Positions 8,068-18,269 of a stretch of 64,000 nucleotides of DNA are shown one piece after another (position 1 is the first letter of the stretch; each line of letters starts with the position of its first letter). Under the pieces are notes generated by a model. That model searched no databases, was not told the origin of the DNA, and was given only the letters and a program-made list of their open reading frames with translations. Made by a program: the position numbers and the translations under genes. This stretch comes from Burkholderia paludis (GTDB taxonomy: Bacteria > Pseudomonadota > Gammaproteobacteria > Burkholderiales > Burkholderiaceae), in assembly GCF_000732615.1 (NCBI RefSeq), contig NZ_JPGL01000023.1:1-64000 (forward strand). Direction: 5' to 3'.

Positions 8068-9540
8068 ATGCGTCACGCCAGCGTCATCCGCCGACCCATG
8101 AAGCCAGCCCGCCCCCGCCCGCCCCGCCGCATCCTCGCCCGCTTCGTCGCGGTGTCGTGGCGCGACCTCGCGCTGTCGATCGGCCCCACCGTGCTGCTCG
8201 CCGCCGCGGCCGTCTGGCTCGCGGTCCGGCTGATCCAGCCGGCGCCGCCGTCCACCCTCGTGATTTCGTCCGGGCCGCCCGGCAGCACGTACTGGAATGC
8301 CGCGCAGAAGTACAAGGAGATCCTCGCGAAGAACGGCGTCACGCTCGACGTCCAGTCGTCCGAAGGGTCTGCCGAAAATCTCGCCCGGCTGTCGAACCCG
8401 AACGCGCCGGTCGACGTCGGTTTCGTTCAGAGCGGCATCGGCCCGAAGGAGCGCGACGAACACCTCGTGTCGCTCGGCAGCATCGGCTACGTGCCGCTCG
8501 CGATCATGTACCGCGGCCCGGTCGTCGCGCGCCTGTCCGACTTCAACGGCAAGCGGCTCGCGCTCGGCACGGAAGGCAGCGGCGCGCGCGAGCTGAGCCT
8601 CGCCCTGCTGAAAATGAACGGCATCGTGCCGGGCGGCTCGACCGAGCTGCTGCCGACCGCCGGCGAGGACGCCGCCACCGCGCTGCTCGAGGGCAAGATC
8701 GACGCGGCGTTCCTGTCCGGCGACTCGACGCAGATTCCGGTGATGGCGAAGCTGTTCCGCGCGCCGGGCGTGCACGTGTATTCGTTCACGCAGGCCGAGG
8801 CGTATGCGCGGCGCTTTCCGTACCTGACCGCGATCACGCTGCCGATGGGCGTCTACGATCTCGGCCGGAACCTGCCGCCCGCCGACATCCATACGGTCGC
8901 GCCGACGATCGAGCTGGTCGCGCGCGACTCGCTGCACCCCGCGCTGTCCGACCTGCTGATCGAGGCGGCGCGCGAGGTGCACGGCCATGCGACGATCCTG
9001 CAGCACGCGGGCGAGTTCCCGTCGCCCGTCACGCGCGGCTTCCCGCTGTCCGACGACGCCGCGCGCTACTACAAGTCGGGCAAGACCTTCCTGTACCGGC
9101 GGCTGCCGTTCTGGGTCGCAAGCCTCGTCGACCGGTTGCTGGTCGTGGTCGTGCCGCTGATCGTCGTGCTGATTCCCGGGTTGCGGCTCGTGCCGTCGCT
9201 GTACGGCTGGCGCGTGCGCTCGCGCATCTACCGCTGGTACGGCGCGCTGATCGCGCTCGAGCGCAGCGCGCTCGGCGAGCACACCGCAGAGGAACGCGTC
9301 CAGCTGCTCGACGAGCTGGACGACATCGAGGAAGCCGTGAACCGGATGAAGATGCCGCTCGCGTACGCCGGGCAGTTCTACGTGCTGCGCGAGCACATCG
9401 GCTTCGTGCGCGAGCGGCTCACCGCGCACGACCACGATGCGCCGGCGCATCCGCCCGGCACGGGCGGCCCGCCGGCGGCCGGCGCCGGGGCCGCGCCGCC
9501 GGCCGGCGATCCCCCCCGGGCGACTCCCGGTTCCGCATAG
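8068..9540 (+). CDS. TAXI-type solute-binding protein with membrane anchors
   Basis: A 490-residue protein (480 if the ATG at 8098 is used). After one N-terminal membrane segment (about 36-56, IGPTVLLAAAAVWLAV) comes a TAXI binding domain with the family opening VISSGPPGSTYWNAAQKYKE and later LGTEGSGARELS. Unusually, a second hydrophobic segment (about residues 348-375, RLLVVVVPLIVVLIPG) and a charged tail containing ERVQLLDELDDIEEAVNR follow, ending in a Gly/Pro/Ala-rich stretch. Classical TAXI proteins are free periplasmic partners of TRAP permeases. No TRAP membrane subunit is nearby, so this may be a sensor or scaffold rather than a transporter component. Confidence 0.8.
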   Translation: MRHASVIRRPMKPARPRPPRRILARFVAVSWRDLALSIGPTVLLAAAAVWLAVRLIQPAPPSTLVISSGPPGSTYWNAAQKYKEILAKNGVTLDVQSSEGSAENLARLSNPNAPVDVGFVQSGIGPKERDEHLVSLGSIGYVPLAIMYRGPVVARLSDFNGKRLALGTEGSGARELSLALLKMNGIVPGGSTELLPTAGEDAATALLEGKIDAAFLSGDSTQIPVMAKLFRAPGVHVYSFTQAEAYARRFPYLTAITLPMGVYDLGRNLPPADIHTVAPTIELVARDSLHPALSDLLIEAAREVHGHATILQHAGEFPSPVTRGFPLSDDAARYYKSGKTFLYRRLPFWVASLVDRLLVVVVPLIVVLIPGLRLVPSLYGWRVRSRIYRWYGALIALERSALGEHTAEERVQLLDELDDIEEAVNRMKMPLAYAGQFYVLREHIGFVRERLTAHDHDAPAHPPGTGGPPAAGAGAAPPAGDPPRATPGSA

Positions 9541-9636
9541 GCGGACGATCCGCGATCATTGCCGCATGCGCGCGCCGCCGCGTAACATGGAGGGCGGCGC
9601 CGCCGGGCGCGGCATGCGCCCCCACTGGAGATCGCC

Positions 9637-10275
9637 ATGACAACCGGCCTCGATACCGCCCAGCCCGCCTGGTTCTTCGACTTCGTGTCGCCGTTCTCCT
9701 ATCTGCTGCTGGAGCAGCACGACAAGTGGCCGGACGTGCCGTTCGAGCCGGTCGCCGTGTCGCTGGCCGACCTGCAGCGCCACTGGGGGCAGCGCCCGGG
9801 CGCCGAGGTGCCGGCCAAACGCGTGTTCACGTACCGTCACGCGCTGTTCCGCGCGGAACAGCTCGGCATCCGCTTCAAGATGCCGCCCGCGCATCCGTTC
9901 GATCCGGACAAGCTGCTGCGTCTCGCGATCGCGCTGCGCGCCGATATCGCGACCGTGCTGGAGATGTTCCGCTTCATCTGGCGCGACGGCAACGATCCGT
10001 CGACGCCGGAAGGCTTCGCGGCGCTGTGCGAGCGCGTCGGCGTCGGCCACGGCGACGCGCTGATCGAATTCGAGGGGACCGCCGCGCAACTGGCCCGCAA
10101 CAACGCCGACGCGATCGCGCTCGGCGTGTTCGGCGTACCGACCTTCTGGATGAACCGGCAACTGTTCTGGGGCGAGGACGCGCTGCCGATGGTGCTGTAC
10201 TGCGCGCGCACGCCGAACTGGCTCGAATCGCACGAGGTCACGCGCATCAGCACGCTGCCCAAGGGGCGGGCGTGA
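9637..10275 (+). CDS. 2-hydroxychromene-2-carboxylate isomerase family protein
   Basis: A DsbA/GST-kappa-like protein of 212 residues. The start WFFDFVSPFSYLLLEQ carries Ser-Pro-Phe-Ser where disulfide oxidoreductases have CxxC, the mark of HCCA isomerases, which use glutathione to isomerise a naphthalene-pathway intermediate. The C-terminal substrate loop is intact (ALGVFGVPTFWMNRQLFWGE). No naphthalene genes are present, so the true substrate is unknown. The LysR gene at 10421 follows on the same strand after 145 bp. Confidence 0.85.
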   Translation: MTTGLDTAQPAWFFDFVSPFSYLLLEQHDKWPDVPFEPVAVSLADLQRHWGQRPGAEVPAKRVFTYRHALFRAEQLGIRFKMPPAHPFDPDKLLRLAIALRADIATVLEMFRFIWRDGNDPSTPEGFAALCERVGVGHGDALIEFEGTAAQLARNNADAIALGVFGVPTFWMNRQLFWGEDALPMVLYCARTPNWLESHEVTRISTLPKGRA

Positions 10276-10420
10276 TGGCCGGTATTACGCACGGCAACGC
10301 GCGGCTGCGGTAAGGTTAGGGGCCGTTCTCGCGGCCACCCCGCATGACGGGATCCATGCCCCGGGAATGCCCGGTTCGCATCCCGACCGCCTCCAATTTC
10401 GCCCGAATCACCCCGCATCG

Positions 10421-11368
10421 ATGGAAGACGACGACCGTACCGCCTCGCTCGACATCTGGCTCGTGCGCGTATTGCGCACGCTGCTGCTCGAGCGCAGCGT
10501 CACGCAGGCCGCCCTGCGGTTGAACCAGACCCAGCCCGCGATCAGCACCGCGCTGCGCAAGCTGCGCGAGACGCTGAACGACCCGATCCTCGTGCGCGGC
10601 AAATCCGGAATGGTGCCGACCGAATATGGCGCGTCGCTGCTCGAAGCCGCGTCGCGCGCGCTGCGCGAAGTGGACTTCATCGCGACGCCGCACGGCGATT
10701 TCGATCCGTCTTCCGCGCGACGCACGTTCCGCGTCGCCGCGCCCGACTACCTGAACGATTTCTTCATGCCGACGCTGATCGAGCGCTTTCGCGACGCGGC
10801 GCCGCATGCGCACCTGGAAATCGATTCGCTGAATCCCGCGCTCGACCATGCGGGCGCGCTCGAATCGGGCGCGCTCGATCTCGTGATCGGCAACTGGCCG
10901 AAGCCCGACCCGCAGTTCGCGCGCCAGGACCTGTTCTCCGACACGATCGTGTGCCTGATGCGCGATGCGCACCCGCTAGCGCACGTGCCGCTCACGCGCG
11001 AGGCCTACGCGTCGGCCGCACATGTCGCGCCCACGCCGTACACCGGCGACAAGCGCAATGCGATCGAGATCGGCCTCGCACGCGCGCGCCTCGCGCGACG
11101 CATCGTGACGACGCTGCCGTATTTCGGGATCGTGCCGCAGGTACTGCTGCAGGCGGACCTGATCTTCACGACGACGCGCCGCTTCGCGACGCACTATGCG
11201 CAGTTGCTGCCGCTCGTCGTCGTCACGCCGCCCGTGCCGTTCCCGCGCATCAAGAGCTACCTGCTCACGCATCCGCAGCCCGACCGCCCGACCGACGTCG
11301 CCTGGCTGTGCGCGCTGATGCAGAGCGTGTCCGACGAGCTGACGGTCGCCCGCGGCCGCAAGCGCTGA
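10421..11368 (+). CDS. LysR-type transcriptional regulator
   Basis: A 315-residue LysR protein. The N-terminal winged HTH includes LLLERSVTQAALRLNQTQPA and ISTALRKLRE. The effector-binding region shows RTFRVAAPDYLNDFFMPTLI, resembling the NodD/NagR-like subgroup that often senses aromatic compounds. The ATG at 10421 was chosen because upstream in-frame residues from 10367 do not resemble the family. Its target is unknown; the isomerase gene upstream and the SnoaL-like gene downstream are the nearest candidates. Confidence 0.87.
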   Translation: MEDDDRTASLDIWLVRVLRTLLLERSVTQAALRLNQTQPAISTALRKLRETLNDPILVRGKSGMVPTEYGASLLEAASRALREVDFIATPHGDFDPSSARRTFRVAAPDYLNDFFMPTLIERFRDAAPHAHLEIDSLNPALDHAGALESGALDLVIGNWPKPDPQFARQDLFSDTIVCLMRDAHPLAHVPLTREAYASAAHVAPTPYTGDKRNAIEIGLARARLARRIVTTLPYFGIVPQVLLQADLIFTTTRRFATHYAQLLPLVVVTPPVPFPRIKSYLLTHPQPDRPTDVAWLCALMQSVSDELTVARGRKR

Positions 11369-11384
11369 GCCGCCGCGCGGCCGC

Positions 11385-11786
11385 TCAGGCCGTGCAGAAC
11401 GTTTCCTGCAGATGCGTCCAGCGCACGACGCCCGCCGCGTCGCACTCGAACACGGCCGTCGCGCGACGGGCGGGCAGCGCGCCCGATGCCGCATGCTGCG
11501 CTTCGAGATAGGTGATCGTCGCATGCGACGCGTCGGCGGCGAGCACGCGGGTTTCCGACAACGCGATGCGCAGCCCCGGCTTCGCGCCGGCGAGCTTCGC
11601 GAACAGCGCACGCGTGCCGTCGAGGTCGACCGCGCGGCCGTCGGTCAGGATCATCGTGAAATCGGTGGAGAACGGCGCGAGCAGTGCGTCGAGCGACGCA
11701 GGCGCGGTGTCGGCGCCGGACAGCCAGCGCTCGATGGCGACGAGGCTCGCTTCGAGCGCGTCGAGATAAACCCGGTGATCGGACAT
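11385..11786 (-). CDS. SnoaL/NTF2-like fold protein
   Basis: A 133-residue single-domain protein with the layout of small NTF2-like proteins: a helical N-terminus (YLDALEASLVAIERWLSG), a FTMILTDGRAVDLDG strand pair and a C-terminal barrel strand (GVVRWTHLQETF). No catalytic residue can be assigned with confidence. It ends 16 bp from the convergent LysR gene and lies downstream of the xdh operon on the same strand, 90 bp after xdhC. Confidence 0.65.
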   Translation of the reverse strand: MSDHRVYLDALEASLVAIERWLSGADTAPASLDALLAPFSTDFTMILTDGRAVDLDGTRALFAKLAGAKPGLRIALSETRVLAADASHATITYLEAQHAASGALPARRATAVFECDAAGVVRWTHLQETFCTA

Positions 11787-11876
11787 GGTGCGTGCACGAA
11801 AAAAGACGCGGCCCGCTGCCGCGCGTCGTCGTGCAGTGTATGCAAAAACGCGCCGCGATGCGCCGGCGACACGGTG

Positions 11877-12494
11877 TTACCGCGCACAGGCCGCGTCGTC
11901 GCGCGCAGGCGCCGACGCGGCTGCCTTCGCATCGGCCACCGGCATGCCCGAACGCGCCTGCAGCAGTTCCGCGCACACGGCCACCGCGATCGCGCCCGGC
12001 GCCTTGTCGACGATGCCGGCGACGCCGATCGGGCACACCATCTCCACCAGCCTCGCCGGATCGACGCCGCGCGCGGCCAGCCGGCGCTCGAACTTCACGC
12101 GCTTGGTGCGCGAGCCGATCATCCCGAAGTACGCGAAATCGCGCCGCCGCATGATCCGCGCGGCGAGCGAGAAATCGAGCGCGTGGTTGTGCGTCATCAC
12201 GAGGAAGTACGTGCCGGGCGGCGCGGCGTCGACCACCGCCTCCGGCGTGTCGGTCGGCTCCGGCTGCACGTTCGGCGGACATTCGTCCGGGAACAGTTCG
12301 TCGCGCGTGTCGACCCACTGCACGACGCACGGCAGCGCGCCGAGCAGCGTGACGAGCGCGTGACCGACGTGCCCCGCACCGAACAGCACGACGTGCATCG
12401 GCACCGGCGTGCCGCTCGCGCGGTTGCGCCGGCCGGTGCCCTGCGCGAACGCCGGGACCGGCGCGGCGCGAAGCGAGCGGGCGGGGCCGTTCAC
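11877..12494 (-). CDS. xdhC: Truncated XdhC, C-terminal domain only
   Basis: This 205-residue product matches only the C-terminal Rossmann-like half of XdhC, the chaperone that inserts sulfurated molybdenum cofactor into xanthine dehydrogenase. It has VLFGAGHVGHALVTLLG near residue 36, THNHALDFSLAARIM, FGMIGSRTKRVKFE and CPIGVAGIVDKAPGAIAVAV. Full-length XdhC proteins are about 300 residues or more, with an N-terminal XdhC/CoxI domain that is absent here. In its place are about 32 residues continuing from a repeat region. Translation probably starts at the GTG at 12494, with CGGAGG just upstream. It may still be functional, but the loss is clear. Confidence 0.8.
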   Translation of the reverse strand: MNGPARSLRAAPVPAFAQGTGRRNRASGTPVPMHVVLFGAGHVGHALVTLLGALPCVVQWVDTRDELFPDECPPNVQPEPTDTPEAVVDAAPPGTYFLVMTHNHALDFSLAARIMRRRDFAYFGMIGSRTKRVKFERRLAARGVDPARLVEMVCPIGVAGIVDKAPGAIAVAVCAELLQARSGMPVADAKAAASAPARDDAACAR

Positions 12495-12659
12495 GTCAGC
12501 CTCCGTCGGGCCGTCCCGGGGGAGCAGACCACCCCCTCGGGGGGCAGCGAACGCAGTGAGCGCGGAAGTCGTTTCATATCGACCTCCGCCGGGCCGTACC
12601 AGGGCGACTGACTGCCCCCGTCGGGGGCGGCGAACGAAGCGGGCGGGGAGCGTTTCATC
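12489..12659. repeat. Two imperfect tandem copies (82 and 81 bp) between xdhB and xdhC
   Basis: Copy one is 12489-12570 and copy two is 12571-12651; a partial third begins at 12652. Each begins, on the plus strand, with GTTCAC or GTTTCAT, then CTCCGYCGGGCCGT, and carries a GC palindrome (for example GCCCCC-GTC-GGGGGC at 12614-12628). It ends in GCGAACGNAG plus a GCGG stretch. On the minus strand each copy starts with a start codon preceded by GGAGG, so the array reads as repeated tiny open frames leading into xdhC. Confidence 0.75.
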
Positions 12660-15014
12660 TCAGCCTGCCCGACCCGCGCGCACCGCCTGCACGGCACGCA
12701 GGATCGATTCGCCGGTGGCCGGCGCGTCGAGCGGCGGGTTCACCCGGTAATCGCCGACCGCCGCGACCGCGTCGCGCACCGCGAAGAACACCGAGAACGG
12801 CAGCAGCAGCGGCGGCTCGCCGACGGCCTTCGAACGGTGGATGCTGTCCTCGACGTTGCGGTTCTGGAACAGCCGCACGTTGAATTCGGGCGGCGTGTCG
12901 TTCACCGTCGGGATCTTGTACGTGGACGGCGCGTGCGTCATCAGCTTGCCGCCCTTGTTCCACCACAGCTCCTCGGTCGTGAGCCAGCCCATCCCCTGGA
13001 TGAACGCGCCTTCGACCTGGCCGATGTCGAGCGCCGGGTTCAGCGACGCGCCCACGTCGTGCAGCGCATCGACGCGCAGCGTGCGCATCTCGCCCGTCAG
13101 CGTGTCGATCACGACTTCCGACACGGCGGCGCCGTACGAATAGTAGTAGAACGGCCGGCCCTGCAGCTTCGACTGGTCCCAGTACAGCTTCGGCGTCGCG
13201 TAGAAGCCGTCCGACCACAGCTGCACGCGCGCGAGGTACGCCTTCGCGATCACTTCGCCGAACGGCACGCCGTGACCGCCGATCCACACGACGTCGTTGC
13301 CGAACTTCACGTCCGCCGCATCGGCCTTGCCGTCGCCGAACTGCTTCGCCGCGAACACCGCGAGCCGCTCGCGCAACTGGCGCGCCGCATCCTGCGCGGC
13401 CTTGCCGTTCAGGTCGGAGCCCGTCGACGCGGCCGTCGCGGACGTGTTCGCGACCTTGCTCGTGTCGGTCGCCGTCACGCGGATCCGGCTGAAGCGGATG
13501 CCGAGCTCGTGCGCGACGACCTGCGCGACCTTCGTGTTGAGCCCCTGCCCCATCTCCGTGCCGCCGTGGTTCACGAGCACCGAGCCGTCGGTATAGATGT
13601 GCACCAGCGCGCCGGCCTGGTTGAAATGCGTGACGTTGAACGCGATGCCGAACTTCACCGGCGTGAGCGCGATGCCCTTCTTCAGCACCGTGTTGCGCGC
13701 GTTGAATGCGCGCACGCCCGCGCGCCGCGCGCGGTAGTCGCTCGTCGTCTCGAGTTCGCCGAGCAGTTCCTGCAGCACGTTGTCCTCGACCGTCTGCCCG
13801 TACGGCGTCACGTTGCGTTCGGTCTTGCCGTACAGGTTCGCGTAGCGCACGTCGAGCGGATCGCGGTCGAGCGAACGCGCGATGTCGTCCAGGATGTACT
13901 CGATCGCGAACGCGCCTTGCGGGCCGCCGAAGCCGCGGAACGCGGTGTTCGACTGCGTGTTGGTCTTGCCGCAATAGCCGGCGATGTCGACGTCGCCCAG
14001 CCAGTACGCATTGTCGAAATGGCAGACCGCGCGCGTCATCACCGGGCCCGACAGGTCGGCGGAAAAGCCGCAGCGCGACGTCATGTCGAGCGCCACGCCG
14101 TCGATGCGGCCGTCGTCGTCGTAGCCGACGTCGAAGCGGTAATGAAAGTCGTGCCGCTTGCCGGTGATCATCATGTCGTCGTCGCGGTCCGGGCGCAGCT
14201 TCACCGGGCACAGCAGCTTCCACGCGGCGAGCGCCGCACAGCACGCGAACAGGCCCGACTGCGATTCCTTGCCGCCGAACCCGCCGCCCATCCGGCGGCA
14301 TTCGACGAGCACGTTGTGCGACGCGACGCCGAGCACGTGCGCGACCAGGTGCTGCATCTCGCTCGGATGCTGCGTCGAGCAGTACACGTGCATCCCGTCG
14401 TCGTCCTTCGGCACCGCGTACGCGATCTGCCCTTCGAGGTAGAACTGCTCCTGGCCGCCGAGCAGCATCTCGCCCGACTCGCGGTGCGGCGCGGCGGCAA
14501 GCCGCGCGGCCGCGTCGCCGCGCGCGAGCTTCAGCGGCGGGATCACGTAGGTTTCGGCCCGACGCGCTTCCTGTGCGGTCAGGATCGCCGGCAGTTCCTC
14601 GTAGTCGACCTGCGCGCGGCGCGCGGCGAGCCGCGCGGTTTCGTGCGACGTCGCGACGACCATGAACATCGGCTGGCCGACGAACTGCACGATGCCCTTG
14701 GCGAGCACCGGGTCGTCGTGAATGATCGGGCCGCAATCGTTGACGCCGGGAATGTCGTCGGCCGTGAACACGGCGACCACGCCCGGCGTCGCGCGCACCG
14801 CGTCGAAGTTCATCGACACGATCCGCGCGTGCGGCTTCGCCGACAGCCCGAGCGCCGCGTGCAGCGTGCCCGCGACGGTCGGGATGTCGTCGGTGTAGGT
14901 GGCGCGTCCGCTGACGTGCAGGTGCGCGGATTCATGCGCGCGCGATACGTGGACCTGCGCGGCGTCGGCTTGCGGATCGAGGGTGCTCAGGAACGGTTCT
15001 GCTTGCTGGTTCAT
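12660..15014 (-). CDS. xdhB: Xanthine dehydrogenase molybdopterin-binding subunit
   Basis: The 784-residue large subunit that oxidises hypoxanthine and xanthine at the molybdenum centre. Visible family motifs are RATYTDDIP at the start, GGQEQFYLEGQ, RRMGGGFGGKE, the substrate-positioning Arg in NTAFRGFGGPQG and GGTEMGQGLNTKV. The catalytic Glu is in VGEPPLLLPFSV near the C-terminus. Length is normal for the two-subunit bacterial enzyme. It follows xdhA by 18 bp on the minus strand, and the operon continues into a truncated xdhC. Confidence 0.95.
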   Translation of the reverse strand: MNQQAEPFLSTLDPQADAAQVHVSRAHESAHLHVSGRATYTDDIPTVAGTLHAALGLSAKPHARIVSMNFDAVRATPGVVAVFTADDIPGVNDCGPIIHDDPVLAKGIVQFVGQPMFMVVATSHETARLAARRAQVDYEELPAILTAQEARRAETYVIPPLKLARGDAAARLAAAPHRESGEMLLGGQEQFYLEGQIAYAVPKDDDGMHVYCSTQHPSEMQHLVAHVLGVASHNVLVECRRMGGGFGGKESQSGLFACCAALAAWKLLCPVKLRPDRDDDMMITGKRHDFHYRFDVGYDDDGRIDGVALDMTSRCGFSADLSGPVMTRAVCHFDNAYWLGDVDIAGYCGKTNTQSNTAFRGFGGPQGAFAIEYILDDIARSLDRDPLDVRYANLYGKTERNVTPYGQTVEDNVLQELLGELETTSDYRARRAGVRAFNARNTVLKKGIALTPVKFGIAFNVTHFNQAGALVHIYTDGSVLVNHGGTEMGQGLNTKVAQVVAHELGIRFSRIRVTATDTSKVANTSATAASTGSDLNGKAAQDAARQLRERLAVFAAKQFGDGKADAADVKFGNDVVWIGGHGVPFGEVIAKAYLARVQLWSDGFYATPKLYWDQSKLQGRPFYYYSYGAAVSEVVIDTLTGEMRTLRVDALHDVGASLNPALDIGQVEGAFIQGMGWLTTEELWWNKGGKLMTHAPSTYKIPTVNDTPPEFNVRLFQNRNVEDSIHRSKAVGEPPLLLPFSVFFAVRDAVAAVGDYRVNPPLDAPATGESILRAVQAVRAGRAG

Positions 15015-15032
15015 CGTCGGGGTTCTCCGTCT

Positions 15033-16586
<1,554 letters not shown>

Positions 16587-16933
16587 GTCTCTATGATTCT
16601 TCAAATGGGGGCTAGGCGGCCTGCGGCGTGCGCTCGACCGACGTCTTTCTGACAGTTTGCACGCTATCACCGTCAAATCTCGCAACCCATAGCCCATCAC
16701 GCATGAGGCCCATATAACTGCCGCGATATGGGCCCGGACGAAGCGCCGGCGCCGTCCGGCGCGTTGCCCCGCGACGCGCCGCGCGCCGATCCGCATCGCC
16801 GGGACGCGCCCGACGAAATCGGGTCGCGATTAACTAAATGGTACCTGCGTGAAAACCGGTTCCATGGGAAAATCCCGATTCCGTTTTTCGCCGCCTCCCG
16901 TTCCGTCACGTTTCACCCATTCGTTCCGACCCC
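16587..16933. other. Divergent xdhA / MFS regulatory region
   Basis: The 347-bp gap between two divergent genes contains no coding sequence that I can support. It holds the perfect palindrome described separately at 16707-16734 and a short lower-GC stretch (about 16820-16880), consistent with back-to-back promoters. Confidence 0.5.
16707..16734. promoter_or_regulatory. Candidate operator, 9-bp inverted repeat
   Basis: GGCCCATAT (16707-16715) and ATATGGGCC (16726-16734) are perfect complements separated by 10 bp. The centre-to-centre spacing is close to two helical turns. Its position, 121 bp upstream of xdhA and 200 bp upstream of the MFS gene, suits a shared repressor site. The protein that would bind it is not identifiable. 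Confidence 0.5.
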
Positions 16934-18148
16934 ATGTCCACCGATTCCGCCATACCGCCGCGCAGCGGGTTCGCGGTCACGCTGCAAATCGTGTCCGTCG
17001 TCTGCTTCACGTTCATCTGCTACCTGACCATCGGCCTGCCGCTCGCGGTGCTGCCGGGCTTCGTCCACGACGATCTCGGCTTTTCCGCGATCGTCGCGGG
17101 CGGCGCGATCAGCGTCCAGTATTTCGCGACGCTCGCGTCGCGGCCGCTCGCCGGGCGCCTGGCCGACACGCTCGGCCCGAAGCAGACGGTGCTGCGCGGG
17201 CTGATCGGCTGCGGCGTGTCGGGCGTGCTGCTGCTGGTGGCCCTGCTGCTGGCGCACTGGCCGGTCGCGAGCCTCGTGCTGCTGGTCGGGAGCCGGCTCG
17301 TGCTCGGCGTCGGCGAGAGCCTGTGCGGCACCGGCGCGATCCTGTGGGGTATCGGGCGGGTCGGCGTCACGCACAACGCGAAGGTGATCTCGTGGAACGG
17401 CATCGCGACCTACGGCGCGCTCGCGCTCGGCGCGCCGGTCGGCGTCGCGATCGCGCATACGCTGAATCCGGCGCTGATCGGCGTGATCGTGATCGCGCTG
17501 GCCGCCGCCGGCTTCTACCTCGCGCGCCTGATCGCTTCCGTGCCGCTCGTGCACGGCGAACGGATGTCGTATGCGAGCGTGTTCACGCGCGTGCTGCCGC
17601 ACGGCCTCGGCCTCGCGCTCGGCTCCGCCGGCTTCGGGTCGATCGCGACCTTCGTCACGCTGTATTACGCGGCGCGCCACTGGCCCAACGCCGCGCTGTC
17701 GCTGACCGTGTTCGGCACGCTGTTCATCGGCGCGCGCCTGCTGTTCGCGAACACGATCAAGACCTACGGCGGTTTCCGCGTCGCGATCGTGTCGTTTGCG
17801 TTCGAGTGCGCGGGCCTCGTGCTGCTGTGGCTCGCGCCCGTGCCGCACGTGGCGCTCGTCGGCGCCGCGCTGACGGGCTTCGGCTTCGCGCTGATCTTCC
17901 CGGCGCTCGGCGTCGAGGCCGTCGCGCTCGTGCCGCCCGCGAGCCGCGGCGCGGCGCTGTCCGCGTATTCGGTGTTCCTCGACCTGTCGCTCGGCATCAC
18001 GGGCCCGCTCGCCGGCTATGTCGCGGGCGCGTTCGGCTATCCGCAGGTGTTCCTGTTCGCGGCCGCCGCGGCGGCGGCGGGCGTCGCGCTGTCGATGGTG
18101 CTGTACCAGCGGCAGGCCCGGATGGCGGGAAGCGGCGCGGCCGCCTGA
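16934..18148 (+). CDS. YfcJ/YhhS-like MFS transporter
   Basis: A 404-residue 12-helix major facilitator protein. It resembles the YfcJ/YhhS branch: [20 protein letters not shown] in helix 1, [16 protein letters not shown] in the 2-3 loop and [20 protein letters not shown]. Members are proposed drug or sugar-phosphate exporters. Because it is divergent from xdhA, a purine-related substrate is possible but unproven. A strong terminator follows at 18207. Confidence 0.87.
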   Translation: MSTDSAIPPRSGFAVTLQIVSVVCFTFICYLTIGLPLAVLPGFVHDDLGFSAIVAGGAISVQYFATLASRPLAGRLADTLGPKQTVLRGLIGCGVSGVLLLVALLLAHWPVASLVLLVGSRLVLGVGESLCGTGAILWGIGRVGVTHNAKVISWNGIATYGALALGAPVGVAIAHTLNPALIGVIVIALAAAGFYLARLIASVPLVHGERMSYASVFTRVLPHGLGLALGSAGFGSIATFVTLYYAARHWPNAALSLTVFGTLFIGARLLFANTIKTYGGFRVAIVSFAFECAGLVLLWLAPVPHVALVGAALTGFGFALIFPALGVEAVALVPPASRGAALSAYSVFLDLSLGITGPLAGYVAGAFGYPQVFLFAAAAAAAGVALSMVLYQRQARMAGSGAAA

Positions 18149-18206
18149 GCGCGCCGGCCCGTTGCACGGCGGCCGGTCGCGCAGCGGCCGCCGAGGCAAG
18201 TGCCCA

Positions 18207-18239
18207 AAGAAAAAGCCCGCATCGCGCGGGCTTTTTCTT
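18207..18239. terminator. Strong bidirectional terminator
   Basis: The 14-nt arms AAGAAAAAGCCCGC (18207-18220) and GCGGGCTTTTTCTT (18226-18239) form a perfect stem with a 5-nt loop and a T-run on both strands. It serves the convergent MFS gene (plus) and DMT gene (minus). Confidence 0.92.
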
Positions 18240-18269
18240 GTGTTGCGGCCGGCATGCCGGCTGCCGCGC

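Noticed and set aside
7530..10313. Open plus-strand frame of 927 codons over the TAXI and isomerase genes
   Set aside because: It is in a different frame from two real genes, is extremely Arg-rich and shows no domain.
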